Shown here one piece after another: positions 1 through 8,974 of a DNA stretch of 64,000 nucleotides. Source of the DNA: Solimicrobium silvestre (GTDB lineage Bacteria > Pseudomonadota > Gammaproteobacteria > Burkholderiales > Burkholderiaceae_D); assembly GCF_002976435.1 (NCBI RefSeq), contig NZ_PUGF01000009.1, positions 122,088 through 186,087 of the forward strand, given 5' to 3'. The position numbers and the translations under genes are program-made. Under the pieces are notes generated by a model. That model worked only from the letters and a program-made list of their open reading frames with translations. It searched no databases and was not told the origin of the DNA. The first letter of the stretch is position 1, and the number at the start of each line of letters is the position of its first letter.

Positions 1-228
1 CGTTTGGCCAGTACGTTGCCACTTTCCAGCATCGTGCTGGAAACCGATGCACCGGATATTCCGCCGAATTGGTTGGAAGCCGGTCAAAATTCACCTGAAC
101 AACTACCGCAAATAGCCGAAGTACTCGCACAGTTACGTGGCATTTCTTTGGATGAATTAGCCAGTGCAACCTGTGCCAATGCGTCTGCGGTATTGCCGCG
201 CCTGTTGGCTCTACCGCCGCCTAGCTGA
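1..228 (+). CDS. TatD family metal-dependent hydrolase, 3' end only
   Basis: The reading frame is open from the first base of the window, so only the last 75 or so codons are present. The segment VLETDAPDIPP matches the conserved C-terminal metal/active-site motif of TatD-type amidohydrolases (TIM-barrel, metal-dependent DNases or hydrolases). The tail GISLDELASATCANASAVLP fits the usual TatD ending, where a helix leads to an N-A-x-x-x-F/L segment. The TGA stop overlaps the ATG of comEC in the form TGATG, so the two are probably translationally coupled. Seen: motif and overlap. Known: TatD family motif. Whether it is TatD proper or a YcfH/YjjV-type paralogue cannot be told from this fragment. 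Confidence 0.85.
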   Translation, partial: RLASTLPLSSIVLETDAPDIPPNWLEAGQNSPEQLPQIAEVLAQLRGISLDELASATCANASAVLPRLLALPPPS

Positions 229-2717
229 TGCGCAGCACAATTATCGGCTTTGTTTTAGGAGTTTTACTGCTACAACAGCAGCGCAGTTTGTGGGAATGGC
301 CTGCTTTAGCGGCGTTAATATGTGTGGCTGTACTAATTTTTCTTTCATTGCGTTGGGTGCACAGGGCTGCCTTATGCAACTTGTTCATGTTGCTGGTGGG
401 TGGGTTGTCCGGCTGGGTTTGGGCGAGTGGCTTTGCCATTGTTGCTTTATCTACCCGATTAGCGCCAGAAATAGAAGAACAAGACATTGCAGTAGTCGGC
501 GTTATCAGTAGTTTGCCGAGTCAATCTGATTATGGACAGCGTTTTCAGTTTTCAATTGAACGGGTTCTCACCCCTAATGTGAACTCCGCTCACATGCCTG
601 ACAAAGTACTACTCAGCTGGTACGAAGCAAATTCTTTTCAACGTTCTAATCCTCAAGTCAAAACACAATCAACAACGCCATTACAAGCCGGTGAACGCTG
701 GCAGTTGAATGTACGTTTGCGCAGACCGCATGGGTTAGCTAATCCTTATGGTTTCGATTATGAAGTCTGGTTATTAGAGCAGGGCTTGGACGCGACGGGT
801 ACCGTCAGAAATGATCGTAACAATGCGATTAAAAATCAACAACTAAATAGCTTTGCGTTTAGCGTAAAAAATTGCATAGAATGGGCACGCGGAAAACTGC
901 GCAATCGTATTTTAAGCGCATTACCTAATCAGCCTTATGCGCCAGTGCTGGTTGCATTGGTGATCGGCGAGCAAGGTGCCATAAGGCAAAGCGACTGGCA
1001 AGTGTTTGCCCGAACCGGTATTAGTCACCTCATTTCCATCTCTGGCTTGCATGTCACCATGCTGTCCGGGATGTGTGCGAACCTGATGTTTTATCTATGG
1101 CGCAAATCATTTTTTACCCGTTACCAATTACCCTTAATTTTACCGGCGCATAAAGCAGCAGCTTTGTCGGGCTTTTTGATGGCGCTAATTTATGTCGCCT
1201 TGGCAGGTTTTGGCGTGCCAGCGCAACGTACTTTAATTATGATTGCTGTACTGGCTCTGGCCTTGTGGATGGATCGGGTAACAAGTGTCAGCAATGTGCT
1301 GTGTCTGGCTTTGGCCCTAGTGTTACTGGTTGATCCGTGGGCGGTATTGTGGCCGGGGTTTTGGTTGTCGTTTAGTGCTGTTGGCATCATATTTTTTGTC
1401 AGCTTAGGGCGACGTGAGATGAAGGCGGTTGAACAATTCAGTCTATCGCCCAAACCTTCCATTCGAGCTAGCAAATTTTTTCAGCATATTCGACAAGCTT
1501 CAACTATCCAATATGCAATTACCCTTGGTTTAGTGCCGCTGACGATGCTGCTGTTTAATCAGGTATCCATCGTCAGCCCGATCGCCAATGCGGTCGCGAT
1601 TCCTATAGTCAGTTTGCTGGTAACGCCCTTCGCTTTATTGGGTAGCGTCCTTCCGGCACCGATAGGCACTTGGGTTTTGGTGCTGACCAATTTTATTTTG
1701 CAGTATTTAATTTCTTTTTTAGGTTGGTTAAGCCAACTTTCCTGGGCTGTATGGCAAGCGCCACGCCCTGAAGTCTGGATGTTTTTATGTGCGTTTGCCG
1801 GCACCTTTTGGTGTCTGGCACCAAAAGGCTGGCCGTTGCGTTGGGCGGGCTTGTTGGCATGGCTACCTTTGTGCTTAAACAGCAGTAATTTTCCAGCACC
1901 TGGTGAATTCAAAGTGACAGCGTTAGATGTGGGGCAGGGGATGGCGCTATTGATTGAAACTGAGAGACATCGTTTGTTATACGATACCGGCCCGTCCTAT
2001 TCGCCAGAGTCGGATGCAGGGAGTCGGGTAATTTATCCGTATTTGAAAATGCGCGGTATTAACCAGTTAGACGGTTTGATGATTAGCCACAACGACAGCG
2101 ATCATTCCGGTGGTGCCTTGTCTTTGATGCAGCAACTGAAGATAAATTGGGTGGCAAGTTCTCTGGCGTTGGACAGCACGATAGTGCAAACAGCGCAACA
2201 ACAGTCGCAGCACATCACTTGTTTAGCTGGACAATCATGGGAATGGGATGGCGTTCAATTTGAAGTGCTGCATCCACCCGCGGTGATTTATACCAGTGAT
2301 AAATGGAAGCCGAACGCTAAATCATGCACCTTAAAAATTACCAACGGTGCTCATTCGCTGTTATTGGCAGGCGATATTGAAGCGATTCAAGAAGATCAGC
2401 TGGTCAATAGCATCCCAGAAAAGTTATCAGCTACCGTGCTACTTGCGCCGCATCATGGCAGCGGTACTTCTTCCACCACAGAATTTTTACGTGAAGTTAA
2501 TCCGCAACTAGCCATTTTCCAACTTGGATACCATAACCGTTACCGCCACCCGAAATCTTCGGTTTGGCAGCGTTATGCTGATTTTGGCATTACGCGCTTA
2601 AGAAATGATGATGCCGGTGCTATTACGCTCAAGTTTGGTGCTGAAGTGAGTTTTGAGGAATACCGCGTTACGGATGCACGGTATTGGCATCCAACATTGA
2701 GTGCTGATCGCTATTAA
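228..2717 (+). CDS. comEC: ComEC/Rec2 family DNA internalisation channel
   Basis: 829-residue inner-membrane protein expected to form the channel that passes single-stranded DNA into the cytoplasm during natural transformation. The N-terminal half has several hydrophobic helices and the Competence domain, including the conserved stretch HLISISGLHVTML around residue 270. From about residue 560 a metallo-beta-lactamase-like domain begins with DVGQGMALLIET. It carries the metal-binding motif HNDSDHSGG near 620 and APHHGSGTSS near 740. Length and three-part architecture (DUF4131-type N-terminus, Competence, MBL) match full-length ComEC of Proteobacteria. The ATG overlaps the TatD stop. No other competence gene is in the window, so transformability is inference only. 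Confidence 0.95.
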   Translation: MRSTIIGFVLGVLLLQQQRSLWEWPALAALICVAVLIFLSLRWVHRAALCNLFMLLVGGLSGWVWASGFAIVALSTRLAPEIEEQDIAVVGVISSLPSQSDYGQRFQFSIERVLTPNVNSAHMPDKVLLSWYEANSFQRSNPQVKTQSTTPLQAGERWQLNVRLRRPHGLANPYGFDYEVWLLEQGLDATGTVRNDRNNAIKNQQLNSFAFSVKNCIEWARGKLRNRILSALPNQPYAPVLVALVIGEQGAIRQSDWQVFARTGISHLISISGLHVTMLSGMCANLMFYLWRKSFFTRYQLPLILPAHKAAALSGFLMALIYVALAGFGVPAQRTLIMIAVLALALWMDRVTSVSNVLCLALALVLLVDPWAVLWPGFWLSFSAVGIIFFVSLGRREMKAVEQFSLSPKPSIRASKFFQHIRQASTIQYAITLGLVPLTMLLFNQVSIVSPIANAVAIPIVSLLVTPFALLGSVLPAPIGTWVLVLTNFILQYLISFLGWLSQLSWAVWQAPRPEVWMFLCAFAGTFWCLAPKGWPLRWAGLLAWLPLCLNSSNFPAPGEFKVTALDVGQGMALLIETERHRLLYDTGPSYSPESDAGSRVIYPYLKMRGINQLDGLMISHNDSDHSGGALSLMQQLKINWVASSLALDSTIVQTAQQQSQHITCLAGQSWEWDGVQFEVLHPPAVIYTSDKWKPNAKSCTLKITNGAHSLLLAGDIEAIQEDQLVNSIPEKLSATVLLAPHHGSGTSSTTEFLREVNPQLAIFQLGYHNRYRHPKSSVWQRYADFGITRLRNDDAGAITLKFGAEVSFEEYRVTDARYWHPTLSADRY

Positions 2718-2730
2718 ATTTGATCCTTGG

Positions 2731-2761
2731 TTGAAATTAAGTTACAACTAAGGATTATATT
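2731..2761 (+). promoter_or_regulatory. Possible sigma70 promoter upstream of the TPR/ATP-grasp gene
   Basis: TTGAAA (2731-2736) is followed after 18-19 bases by TTATAT/TATATT (2755-2761). It lies in the 75-base gap between comEC and the next gene, about 32 bases before that ATG. The match to consensus is fair, but AT-rich gaps give such matches by chance. Confidence 0.3.
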
Positions 2762-2792
2762 GTCGGTTACCAACACAACTTAGGGTAATGCA

Positions 2793-4199
2793 ATGACGGC
2801 CATTCCCGAACCAGAATTTTCTGCTCCCTTTTCTTCCTTATCTCTTGCTGATTTGGAATTAGCTGTTGCCCAAAAACCGCTAAATGTGGACTTACATAGA
2901 CTGATGTTTGATAGAAAGCATCAGCAGGGCGATGAGCTTGGCGCGTTGGCGCATTTAATTGCTGCCAAAGCTATCGACGCATACTTAACCGATGATGGTA
3001 ATAACGCTGCATGGCAACTCTACTTGGTTGCAACCGGTTACTTTATGAAGGGCGATTACGCAATTGCCGAACGCTGGTATCAGATTGTATTAACACTTGA
3101 TCCCAACTTGGCTGCGGCCTATCAAAATTTAGTGGTAATTCATTTACACTTTGGCCGCCATGCCGAAGCGGAGGTGTGCCGAGCCCGCGCCTACCAGATT
3201 CAACGGGTGTTTATTGACCCTGTCGTGAATCCAGTGCGTCAATTATTGATTTTATGCGTGGGTCGTACTCAAGGAAATATTCCCTACGAAGTATTGTTGT
3301 CGGCGGAAACCAGCCAGCGCATTAAATACATTATTGATTACGCCGATGTAACTGAAGATGCGCAGTTACCGCCCTATGATTTAGCCTTTAACGCGATTGG
3401 CGAGCCTGATGTTGCGGCACCATTGGCAGAGAGATTAGATCGCTTTATCCAGACTTGTCAGCGTCCGATTTTAAATTTACCGACGTTGGTTGCCCGTACT
3501 CAGCGCCATCTGTTGAGCGAATTAATGACAGGATTGGAAAACGTGGTCGTCGCGCCGTGTGTTCGAATGGAAGCTGAACCTGTTTCAGCAGAACAGTTGC
3601 AAGCGAACATAGTTAATGGCGATATACACTTTCCCGTTTTAGTGCGCCCAGCAGGAAGCCACGGCGGTCAGGGTTTGGTGCGCTGCGATGATCTGGTAGC
3701 AACTTTAACCGCCTTGCAAAGCACAGATTCGGCGCACTATTTAAGCAGTTTTATTGATTGCCGCAGCGCTGATGGCTACTTCAGAAAATATCGGATTATT
3801 TATGTCGACAAGCAGCCTTTTGCTTATCACTTAGCGATCTCAAACGAATGGATGGTGCATTATCATTCGGCTGACATGGTGAGTAACGCGTGGAAAATTG
3901 CAGAAGAAAAGCTATTTTTGCAAAATACTGCGGCTGTATTGGGCGAGCCTGCAATGGCGGCATTAGTCCAAATTGGTCAGCGCCTTAATTTGGACTATGC
4001 CGGTATCGACTTTGCGTTACTGCCTGACGGACAAGTGTTTATTTTTGAAGCCAATGCGACCATGTTGGTACATCGCGTAGCGAGCGATGGCCTTTTGGCG
4101 CATAAAAACCCGTACATACAACGGATTGCTGATGCGTTTGAGCAAATGCAAGTGCGGCGGATATCAAACTTAGATTCGAGTAATACATCTAAAACCTGA
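2793..4199 (+). CDS. TPR-repeat / ATP-grasp domain protein, function unknown
   Basis: 468 residues with no signal peptide, so probably cytoplasmic. Residues of about 40-135 look like two or three tetratricopeptide helices, including MKGDYAIAERWYQIVLTLDP. From about 150 to 450 the sequence resembles an ATP-grasp fold: LVRPAGSHGGQGL near 281 matches the flexible lysine/glycine loop region, and VFIFEANATMLV near 416 matches the metal-binding E-x-N motif. ATP-grasp enzymes join a carboxylate to an amine, thiol or similar nucleophile through an acyl phosphate. The substrate here is unknown. It is followed 67 bases later by an alpha/beta hydrolase gene, which may or may not be related in function. 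Domain calls are by eye; enzyme activity is inferred. Confidence 0.75.
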   Translation: MTAIPEPEFSAPFSSLSLADLELAVAQKPLNVDLHRLMFDRKHQQGDELGALAHLIAAKAIDAYLTDDGNNAAWQLYLVATGYFMKGDYAIAERWYQIVLTLDPNLAAAYQNLVVIHLHFGRHAEAEVCRARAYQIQRVFIDPVVNPVRQLLILCVGRTQGNIPYEVLLSAETSQRIKYIIDYADVTEDAQLPPYDLAFNAIGEPDVAAPLAERLDRFIQTCQRPILNLPTLVARTQRHLLSELMTGLENVVVAPCVRMEAEPVSAEQLQANIVNGDIHFPVLVRPAGSHGGQGLVRCDDLVATLTALQSTDSAHYLSSFIDCRSADGYFRKYRIIYVDKQPFAYHLAISNEWMVHYHSADMVSNAWKIAEEKLFLQNTAAVLGEPAMAALVQIGQRLNLDYAGIDFALLPDGQVFIFEANATMLVHRVASDGLLAHKNPYIQRIADAFEQMQVRRISNLDSSNTSKT

Positions 4200-4266
4200 C
4201 AATTGGCGGCAGCATATCTTTATTTCGGCAATACTGTCAGCTTTCCAGCGCCACAAAAATTTACTC

Positions 4267-5124
4267 ATGCCCGTTTCTGACACGCCATATTGGCTGCAAG
4301 CCACCTCCGATAATTCCTTGCCACTGATTCATTTTGTACACGGAAATAGTTTTCCAACGGGTACTTACAAGGTGTTTTTGGATCAACTACAAAGCAATTA
4401 CCAAATTCGTGCTTTGGAAATGCACGGCCACAATCCGGCCTATCCAGTTACCGATTGCTGGCCGGAATTATGTAAGGAATTAATTGCCAGCTTAGAAGTA
4501 AGCCACGCGCGTCACAATAAGCCAATAATCCTGCTCGGACATTCGCTAGGCGGTATGTTGAGTTTAATGGTGGCAAAAATGCGGCCGGAGTTAGTGCGCT
4601 GCGTGGTGATGCTGGATTCGCCGGTAGTTGCAGGTTGGCGTGCCAAAGTGTTGCACGTCGCAAAAAGCCTTAATGTCGCCGTTAAATTTCCCCCAGCAAA
4701 ATTCTCTTTAAAGCGGCGTGAAATTTGGCCGAGTAAAGAAGCAGCATTCCAGCATTTTGCCAGCAAGGATATGTTTGCCATCTGGCCTGAGCAAGTTTTG
4801 TGCGACTACATTAGTTTTGGTACTGAGCTGCATTCAGAAGGCGTGACATTGCGATTTAAACGGGATGTTGAAACAGCAATTTATTGTTCCTTGCCACATG
4901 CCATTAATCGATTTTGCGCGCAACCTTACCCAGTTCCGATCGGCTTTATTTGCGGGACAACATCGCAAGAGTGCAGTCAGGCTGGGCTATTTCACACAAA
5001 AAAACTGGTCGGTGAAAATTTTGACTGGATAGAAGGCGGGCATTTATATCCCTTGGAATCTCCTGAGCTTGCAGCAGAGAAGGCGCATGCAATGGTTCAG
5101 AAATTACTGGCGAAAACTAAATAA
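4267..5124 (+). CDS. Alpha/beta hydrolase
   Basis: 285-residue single-domain alpha/beta hydrolase. FVHGNSFPTGTY near residue 24 supplies the oxyanion-hole HG motif. GHSLGGML near residue 92 is the nucleophile elbow with the catalytic serine. GGHLYPLESPE near residue 258 holds the likely catalytic histidine just before the C-terminus. No signal peptide is visible. The substrate cannot be told from the sequence. It follows the TPR/ATP-grasp gene on the same strand and precedes a bidirectional-looking terminator, so it probably ends that transcription unit. Confidence 0.85.
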   Translation: MPVSDTPYWLQATSDNSLPLIHFVHGNSFPTGTYKVFLDQLQSNYQIRALEMHGHNPAYPVTDCWPELCKELIASLEVSHARHNKPIILLGHSLGGMLSLMVAKMRPELVRCVVMLDSPVVAGWRAKVLHVAKSLNVAVKFPPAKFSLKRREIWPSKEAAFQHFASKDMFAIWPEQVLCDYISFGTELHSEGVTLRFKRDVETAIYCSLPHAINRFCAQPYPVPIGFICGTTSQECSQAGLFHTKKLVGENFDWIEGGHLYPLESPELAAEKAHAMVQKLLAKTK

Positions 5125-5240
5125 GGCATTTTTTTAGTAATTCGCAAAACTGATATCGTTCATTCAGGTTTGATTGTGTGAAACGAATTTAGCAAATATT
5201 TTCCACTGCACGATCTACCCAAACTACGTTGCAAAATCAA

Positions 5241-5273
5241 AAAAAGGCGGCTTTTTAGGCCGCCTTTTTGTCG
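5241..5273. terminator. Intrinsic terminator, probably bidirectional
   Basis: Perfect 11-bp inverted repeat AAAAAGGCGGC / GCCGCCTTTTT with a 7-base loop (5252-5258). Runs of T or A on both sides let it work for the hydrolase gene on the plus strand and the M13 peptidase on the minus strand. Confidence 0.85.
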
Positions 5274-5305
5274 TACTTAGCTAACGTTCAATTGTTCGAT
5301 AATTA

Positions 5306-7378
5306 TTACCAGATAATCACACGGTTTGCAGGCGCAACGTACATTTTGTCGCCTTTTTTCACATCAAATGCTTTGTAGAACTCAGGTTGGTTCTGGACTG
5401 TGCCATTACCACGGAATTCAGCAGGGGAATGTGGGTCAGTTTTGATCTGAACCAAGGTTGCTGCATCGCGTGATTTGCTTTGCCAAACTTGACCAAAGCC
5501 CATGTAGAAACGCTGCTCACCTGTAAAGCCATCAATCACCGGCGCTGGTTTGCCGTTCAATGAGATTTTGTAGGCTTTGAATGCAATCGCCAAACCGGAG
5601 TTATCAGCAATGTTTTCACCCAAAGTTAGTTCGCCGTTCACAAAATAACCAGGTAACGGGCTGAATGAGTTGTATTGCTTAACCAGTGCGGCGGTTTTTG
5701 CAGCAAATTTTTTGTGATCTTGCTTAGTCCACCAATCACGCAAATTACCTTTTTCATCGTATTGGCTGCCTTGATCATCAAAGCCGTGGCTGATTTCATG
5801 ACCAATTACCGCACCGATTGCACCGTAATTCACCGCATCGTCTGCATTTGCATTGAAGAACGGTGGTTGTAAAATCGCTGCAGGGAAGACGATTTCATTC
5901 AACTCTGGGTTGTAATAAGCATTCACTGTTTGCGGCGTCATGCCCCATTCAGCGCGGTCAATTGGTTGACCGAGTTTGTTGATTTCAAACTGCGTAGCAA
6001 ATTCATTTGCACGCATGCTGTTACCAATCAAATCATCTTTTTTGATGGTCAACGCTGAATAGTCGCGCCACTTGGATGGATAACCGATTTTTGGCATGAA
6101 AGTAGCCAATTTTGCTTGGGCTTCTTTTTTAGTCGCTGGGCTCATCCAGTCCAACTTGGTCACGCTTTGCTTGTACGCAGCTAACAAGTTATCAACCAAT
6201 TTTTCCATTCTGGCTTTGTATTCAGGCGGGAAATATTTGGACACATAGATTTTACCCAATGCTTCGCCCATATCGCCATCAGCCATTCTTACGCCGCGTT
6301 TCCAACGTACTTCCTGTTGTGGGACTCCGCGCAATGTAGTGCTGTAAAACGCAAAGTGTTCGTCTGCGAAATTAGCTGGCAGTAAAGAAGAGTTGTCTGA
6401 TAATGCGTGCCATTTAAAGTAGGTTTTCCATGTTGCCAACGGAGTATCTTGCATTACTTTGGCAAAGCCAGTGAAATAACTAGGTTGGGAAACAATCACA
6501 TAAGTGATTTTGCCGTCAACGCCAACTGCTTTTAAATAGGACAGGAAATCATGATCTGGCGTAAGTGCATTTAACTTAGCCAATTCAATTTTGTTGTAGC
6601 CTTTAACTGGGTCACGTTGCTCAACTTTGCTCCATTGAACCTGAGCTAAAGCGGTTTCCAGTTTAATGATAGCGGCTGCGCTGTCAGCGGCTTTAGCGTC
6701 GCCAGCCATGCCCAACATTTTTTCTATGTGTTTTTGGTATGCGTCGCGTGCGCTTTTCAGCTTGGCGTCGTCATCTTTTAAATAATAATCACGATCAGGC
6801 AAACCTAAGCCGCTTTGACCAAGGTCAACAATATATTTTGTCGAATCTTTAGCGTCTTGGTGTATACCGAAACCGTATGGCGCTGTAATGCCGACACGGT
6901 TTAAATACGCGATTAAGGTTGGGATTTGATTTTTGTCGGAAACAGCATCAATTTGTGCAAAAGTTGCATCGAGTGGCTTCAGGCCAAGCGCATCGATGGT
7001 AGTAGTGTCCATATAACTGGCATATAAATCACTGACTTTTTGCGCATCAGTACCAGGTGCAATATTAGGATCTTTGGATAAAGTTTCAATAATGCCTTGC
7101 ATTTGCGGCAGAACTGCATCGGCCAAGACATTAAATGAACCCCAGCGTGATTTGTCAGCAGGAATCTCAGTAGTTTTTAACCAAGTGCCATTCACATGAC
7201 GATAAAAATCATCTTGAATGCGCACAGTGCCGTCGATGTTTGCTTTTTCTATGCCTGATGGTAGGGCAGCAACAGAAGAGGTAGTTTCAGCTGTGGCAGG
7301 AGTTGCGGCGTACAGGCTGGCGCTGGATAAGGCCAGAACAATCGCGCTCAGGGCAAAGCGTTTGGTAAGTTGCTTCAT
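5306..7378 (-). CDS. pepO: M13 family zinc metallopeptidase (PepO/neprilysin-like), exported
   Basis: 690 residues starting with a typical signal peptide (basic MKQLTKR, hydrophobic core, cleavage likely near ASLYA-A), so it acts in the periplasm or outside. The C-terminal catalytic domain has the zinc motif HEISH within VIGHEISHGFDDQGSQYD, and the third ligand motif ENIADNSGL about 50 residues later. Both are diagnostic of peptidase family M13 (neprilysin/PepO). The end, VAPANRVIIW, fits the usual M13 C-terminal tryptophan. Full family length. It stands alone, divergent from carA and convergent with the a/b hydrolase. The gene symbol rests on family resemblance only; natural substrates are unknown oligopeptides. 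Confidence 0.92.
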   Translation of the reverse strand: MKQLTKRFALSAIVLALSSASLYAATPATAETTSSVAALPSGIEKANIDGTVRIQDDFYRHVNGTWLKTTEIPADKSRWGSFNVLADAVLPQMQGIIETLSKDPNIAPGTDAQKVSDLYASYMDTTTIDALGLKPLDATFAQIDAVSDKNQIPTLIAYLNRVGITAPYGFGIHQDAKDSTKYIVDLGQSGLGLPDRDYYLKDDDAKLKSARDAYQKHIEKMLGMAGDAKAADSAAAIIKLETALAQVQWSKVEQRDPVKGYNKIELAKLNALTPDHDFLSYLKAVGVDGKITYVIVSQPSYFTGFAKVMQDTPLATWKTYFKWHALSDNSSLLPANFADEHFAFYSTTLRGVPQQEVRWKRGVRMADGDMGEALGKIYVSKYFPPEYKARMEKLVDNLLAAYKQSVTKLDWMSPATKKEAQAKLATFMPKIGYPSKWRDYSALTIKKDDLIGNSMRANEFATQFEINKLGQPIDRAEWGMTPQTVNAYYNPELNEIVFPAAILQPPFFNANADDAVNYGAIGAVIGHEISHGFDDQGSQYDEKGNLRDWWTKQDHKKFAAKTAALVKQYNSFSPLPGYFVNGELTLGENIADNSGLAIAFKAYKISLNGKPAPVIDGFTGEQRFYMGFGQVWQSKSRDAATLVQIKTDPHSPAEFRGNGTVQNQPEFYKAFDVKKGDKMYVAPANRVIIW

Positions 7379-7795
7379 TAAATAGCTCCAAATATTATTT
7401 TAAGAGTAAATGTGGAATTCGTGTTCGGTTTGGCAAAAAAGCCACTGTCTAAGACAAGGGTATTGTGAAATAGTTCTTTCGCCAATGCAATTAATTTGCA
7501 ACTAATTGATGATATTTTCTTAAAAATAAGACATCGCTTCAGAATAGTATTGAAATTATCTTAATTAAATGGGCGTAAAGTCGCCTGCGCCCGCCTAAAA
7601 TCATCATAAGTAGCTGGCTGGAAAGGCTGTTTTGCTCTATACTTGTAGGGTTTATCTAACTTAATTCCCGCCGCATAGCGCATACCTTCATTCACATCTT
7701 CTAAGTAAGCTGCACATTGCCCTCAGTTCCGGGCATTGATTGTGCGCAACTCTAGCAGACAGGTCGCAGCGGCGGTAACAACTCAGGAGTTACCC
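7379..7795. other. Divergent intergenic region pepO/carA
   Basis: 417 bases with no convincing gene. It must hold promoters for pepO (leftward) and carAB (rightward). A possible -10 for carA is TATACT at 7638-7643, but no good -35 was found at the right distance. A short GC-rich hairpin GGGCG...CGCCC lies at 7571-7592. No PyrR-type or arginine-type site was recognised. Confidence 0.4.
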
Positions 7796-7798
7796 TTG
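7785..7798 (+). promoter_or_regulatory. Ribosome binding site fixing a TTG start for carA
   Basis: AGGAG at 7785-7789 stands six bases before the in-frame TTG at 7796. No in-frame ATG occurs in the N-terminal part of the gene. The ATG at 7831 is out of frame, and the further upstream TTG/GTG (7736, 7742) lack such a site. Confidence 0.65.
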
Positions 7799-8974
7799 CT
7801 GCCACTTTCGCAGTCCCTACCGCAGTCCTTATGTTCCGGCTTAGATTCTCCAGCCATTCTTGCACTCTCTGACGGCACGTTGTTTCATGGTTATTCAATT
7901 GGTGCTACAGGCAGCACCATTGGCGAAGTTGTTTTCAATACCGCCATGACCGGCTATCAGGAAATATTAACCGACCCAAGTTATTGCCAGCAGATTGTTA
8001 CGCTGACTTATCCGCATATCGGCAACACCGGCATTAATTCGGAAGACAATGAATCCGACAAATGCCAGGTAGCGGGTTTAATCATCAAAGACTTACCTCT
8101 GCTGGTTTCTAATTTCAGGTCAGAGCAAAACTTAGCCGCATATTTAAAAGCACAAAATATTGTTGCGATAGCTGGCATAGATACTCGCAAGCTGACGCGT
8201 ATTTTGCGTGAAAAAGGTGCACAATGCGGCGCCATTTTAGTTGGCGATGATGCGCAAAAAGCGGTTCAACTCGCGCAATCGTTTGCCGGTTTGGCGGGCA
8301 TGGATTTGGCGAAAGTTGTCTCAACCAAAAAAACCTACGAATGGCGTGAAACGGAATGGGTGCTTGGCGAAGGTTACGGCACACAAATTACTCCAAAATT
8401 TCACGTGGTCGCATTTGATTTCGGCGTGAAGCGTAATATTTTGCGGATGTTAGCAGAGCGCGGTTGCCGCGTTACGGTAATGCCAGCAGAAACCACTGCG
8501 GCAGAAGTGCTGGCGTTGAATCCAGATGGTGTGTTCCTGTCGAATGGCCCTGGTGATCCTGAACCATGTACTTATGCAATTGATGCAGCAAAAGAATTGA
8601 TTGAGCGCGGCATTCCTACTTTTGGTATCTGTTTAGGACACCAAATTATGGGGATAGCTTCGGGCGCTAAAACCTTGAAGATGAAATTCGGCCACCACGG
8701 CGCGAATCATCCGGTACAAGATCTGGTAACTAAGGAAGTATTCATCACTTCACAAAACCACGGTTTTGCAGTTGATGAAGCGACTTTGCCGGCCAACTGC
8801 AAAGTTACGCATGTGTCTTTGTTTGACGGTTCATTGCAAGGCTTCGAGCGTACTGACAAACCAGCATTTTGCTTCCAGGGTCATCCGGAAGCTTCGCCAG
8901 GTCCGCATGAAATTGCCCCTTTGTTTGATCGCTTCATTGCGCTGATGAATTCGGAGAAAAATAAAAATGCCTAA
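7796..8974 (+). CDS. carA: Carbamoyl phosphate synthase small subunit
   Basis: Glutamine amidotransferase subunit that frees ammonia from glutamine for carbamoyl phosphate, used in pyrimidine and arginine synthesis. Family homology begins at [18 protein letters not shown]. The N-terminal CPSase domain has [15 protein letters not shown]. The class I amidotransferase domain has SNGPGDPEP, the nucleophile Cys in FGICLGHQ, and the HPE of GHPEASPGP. Start chosen at TTG 7796 because of AGGAG at good spacing (392 residues); an upstream TTG at 7736 would add 20 residues. The last eight bases overlap carB, so the two subunits are translationally coupled. Confidence 0.95.
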   Translation: MLPLSQSLPQSLCSGLDSPAILALSDGTLFHGYSIGATGSTIGEVVFNTAMTGYQEILTDPSYCQQIVTLTYPHIGNTGINSEDNESDKCQVAGLIIKDLPLLVSNFRSEQNLAAYLKAQNIVAIAGIDTRKLTRILREKGAQCGAILVGDDAQKAVQLAQSFAGLAGMDLAKVVSTKKTYEWRETEWVLGEGYGTQITPKFHVVAFDFGVKRNILRMLAERGCRVTVMPAETTAAEVLALNPDGVFLSNGPGDPEPCTYAIDAAKELIERGIPTFGICLGHQIMGIASGAKTLKMKFGHHGANHPVQDLVTKEVFITSQNHGFAVDEATLPANCKVTHVSLFDGSLQGFERTDKPAFCFQGHPEASPGPHEIAPLFDRFIALMNSEKNKNA

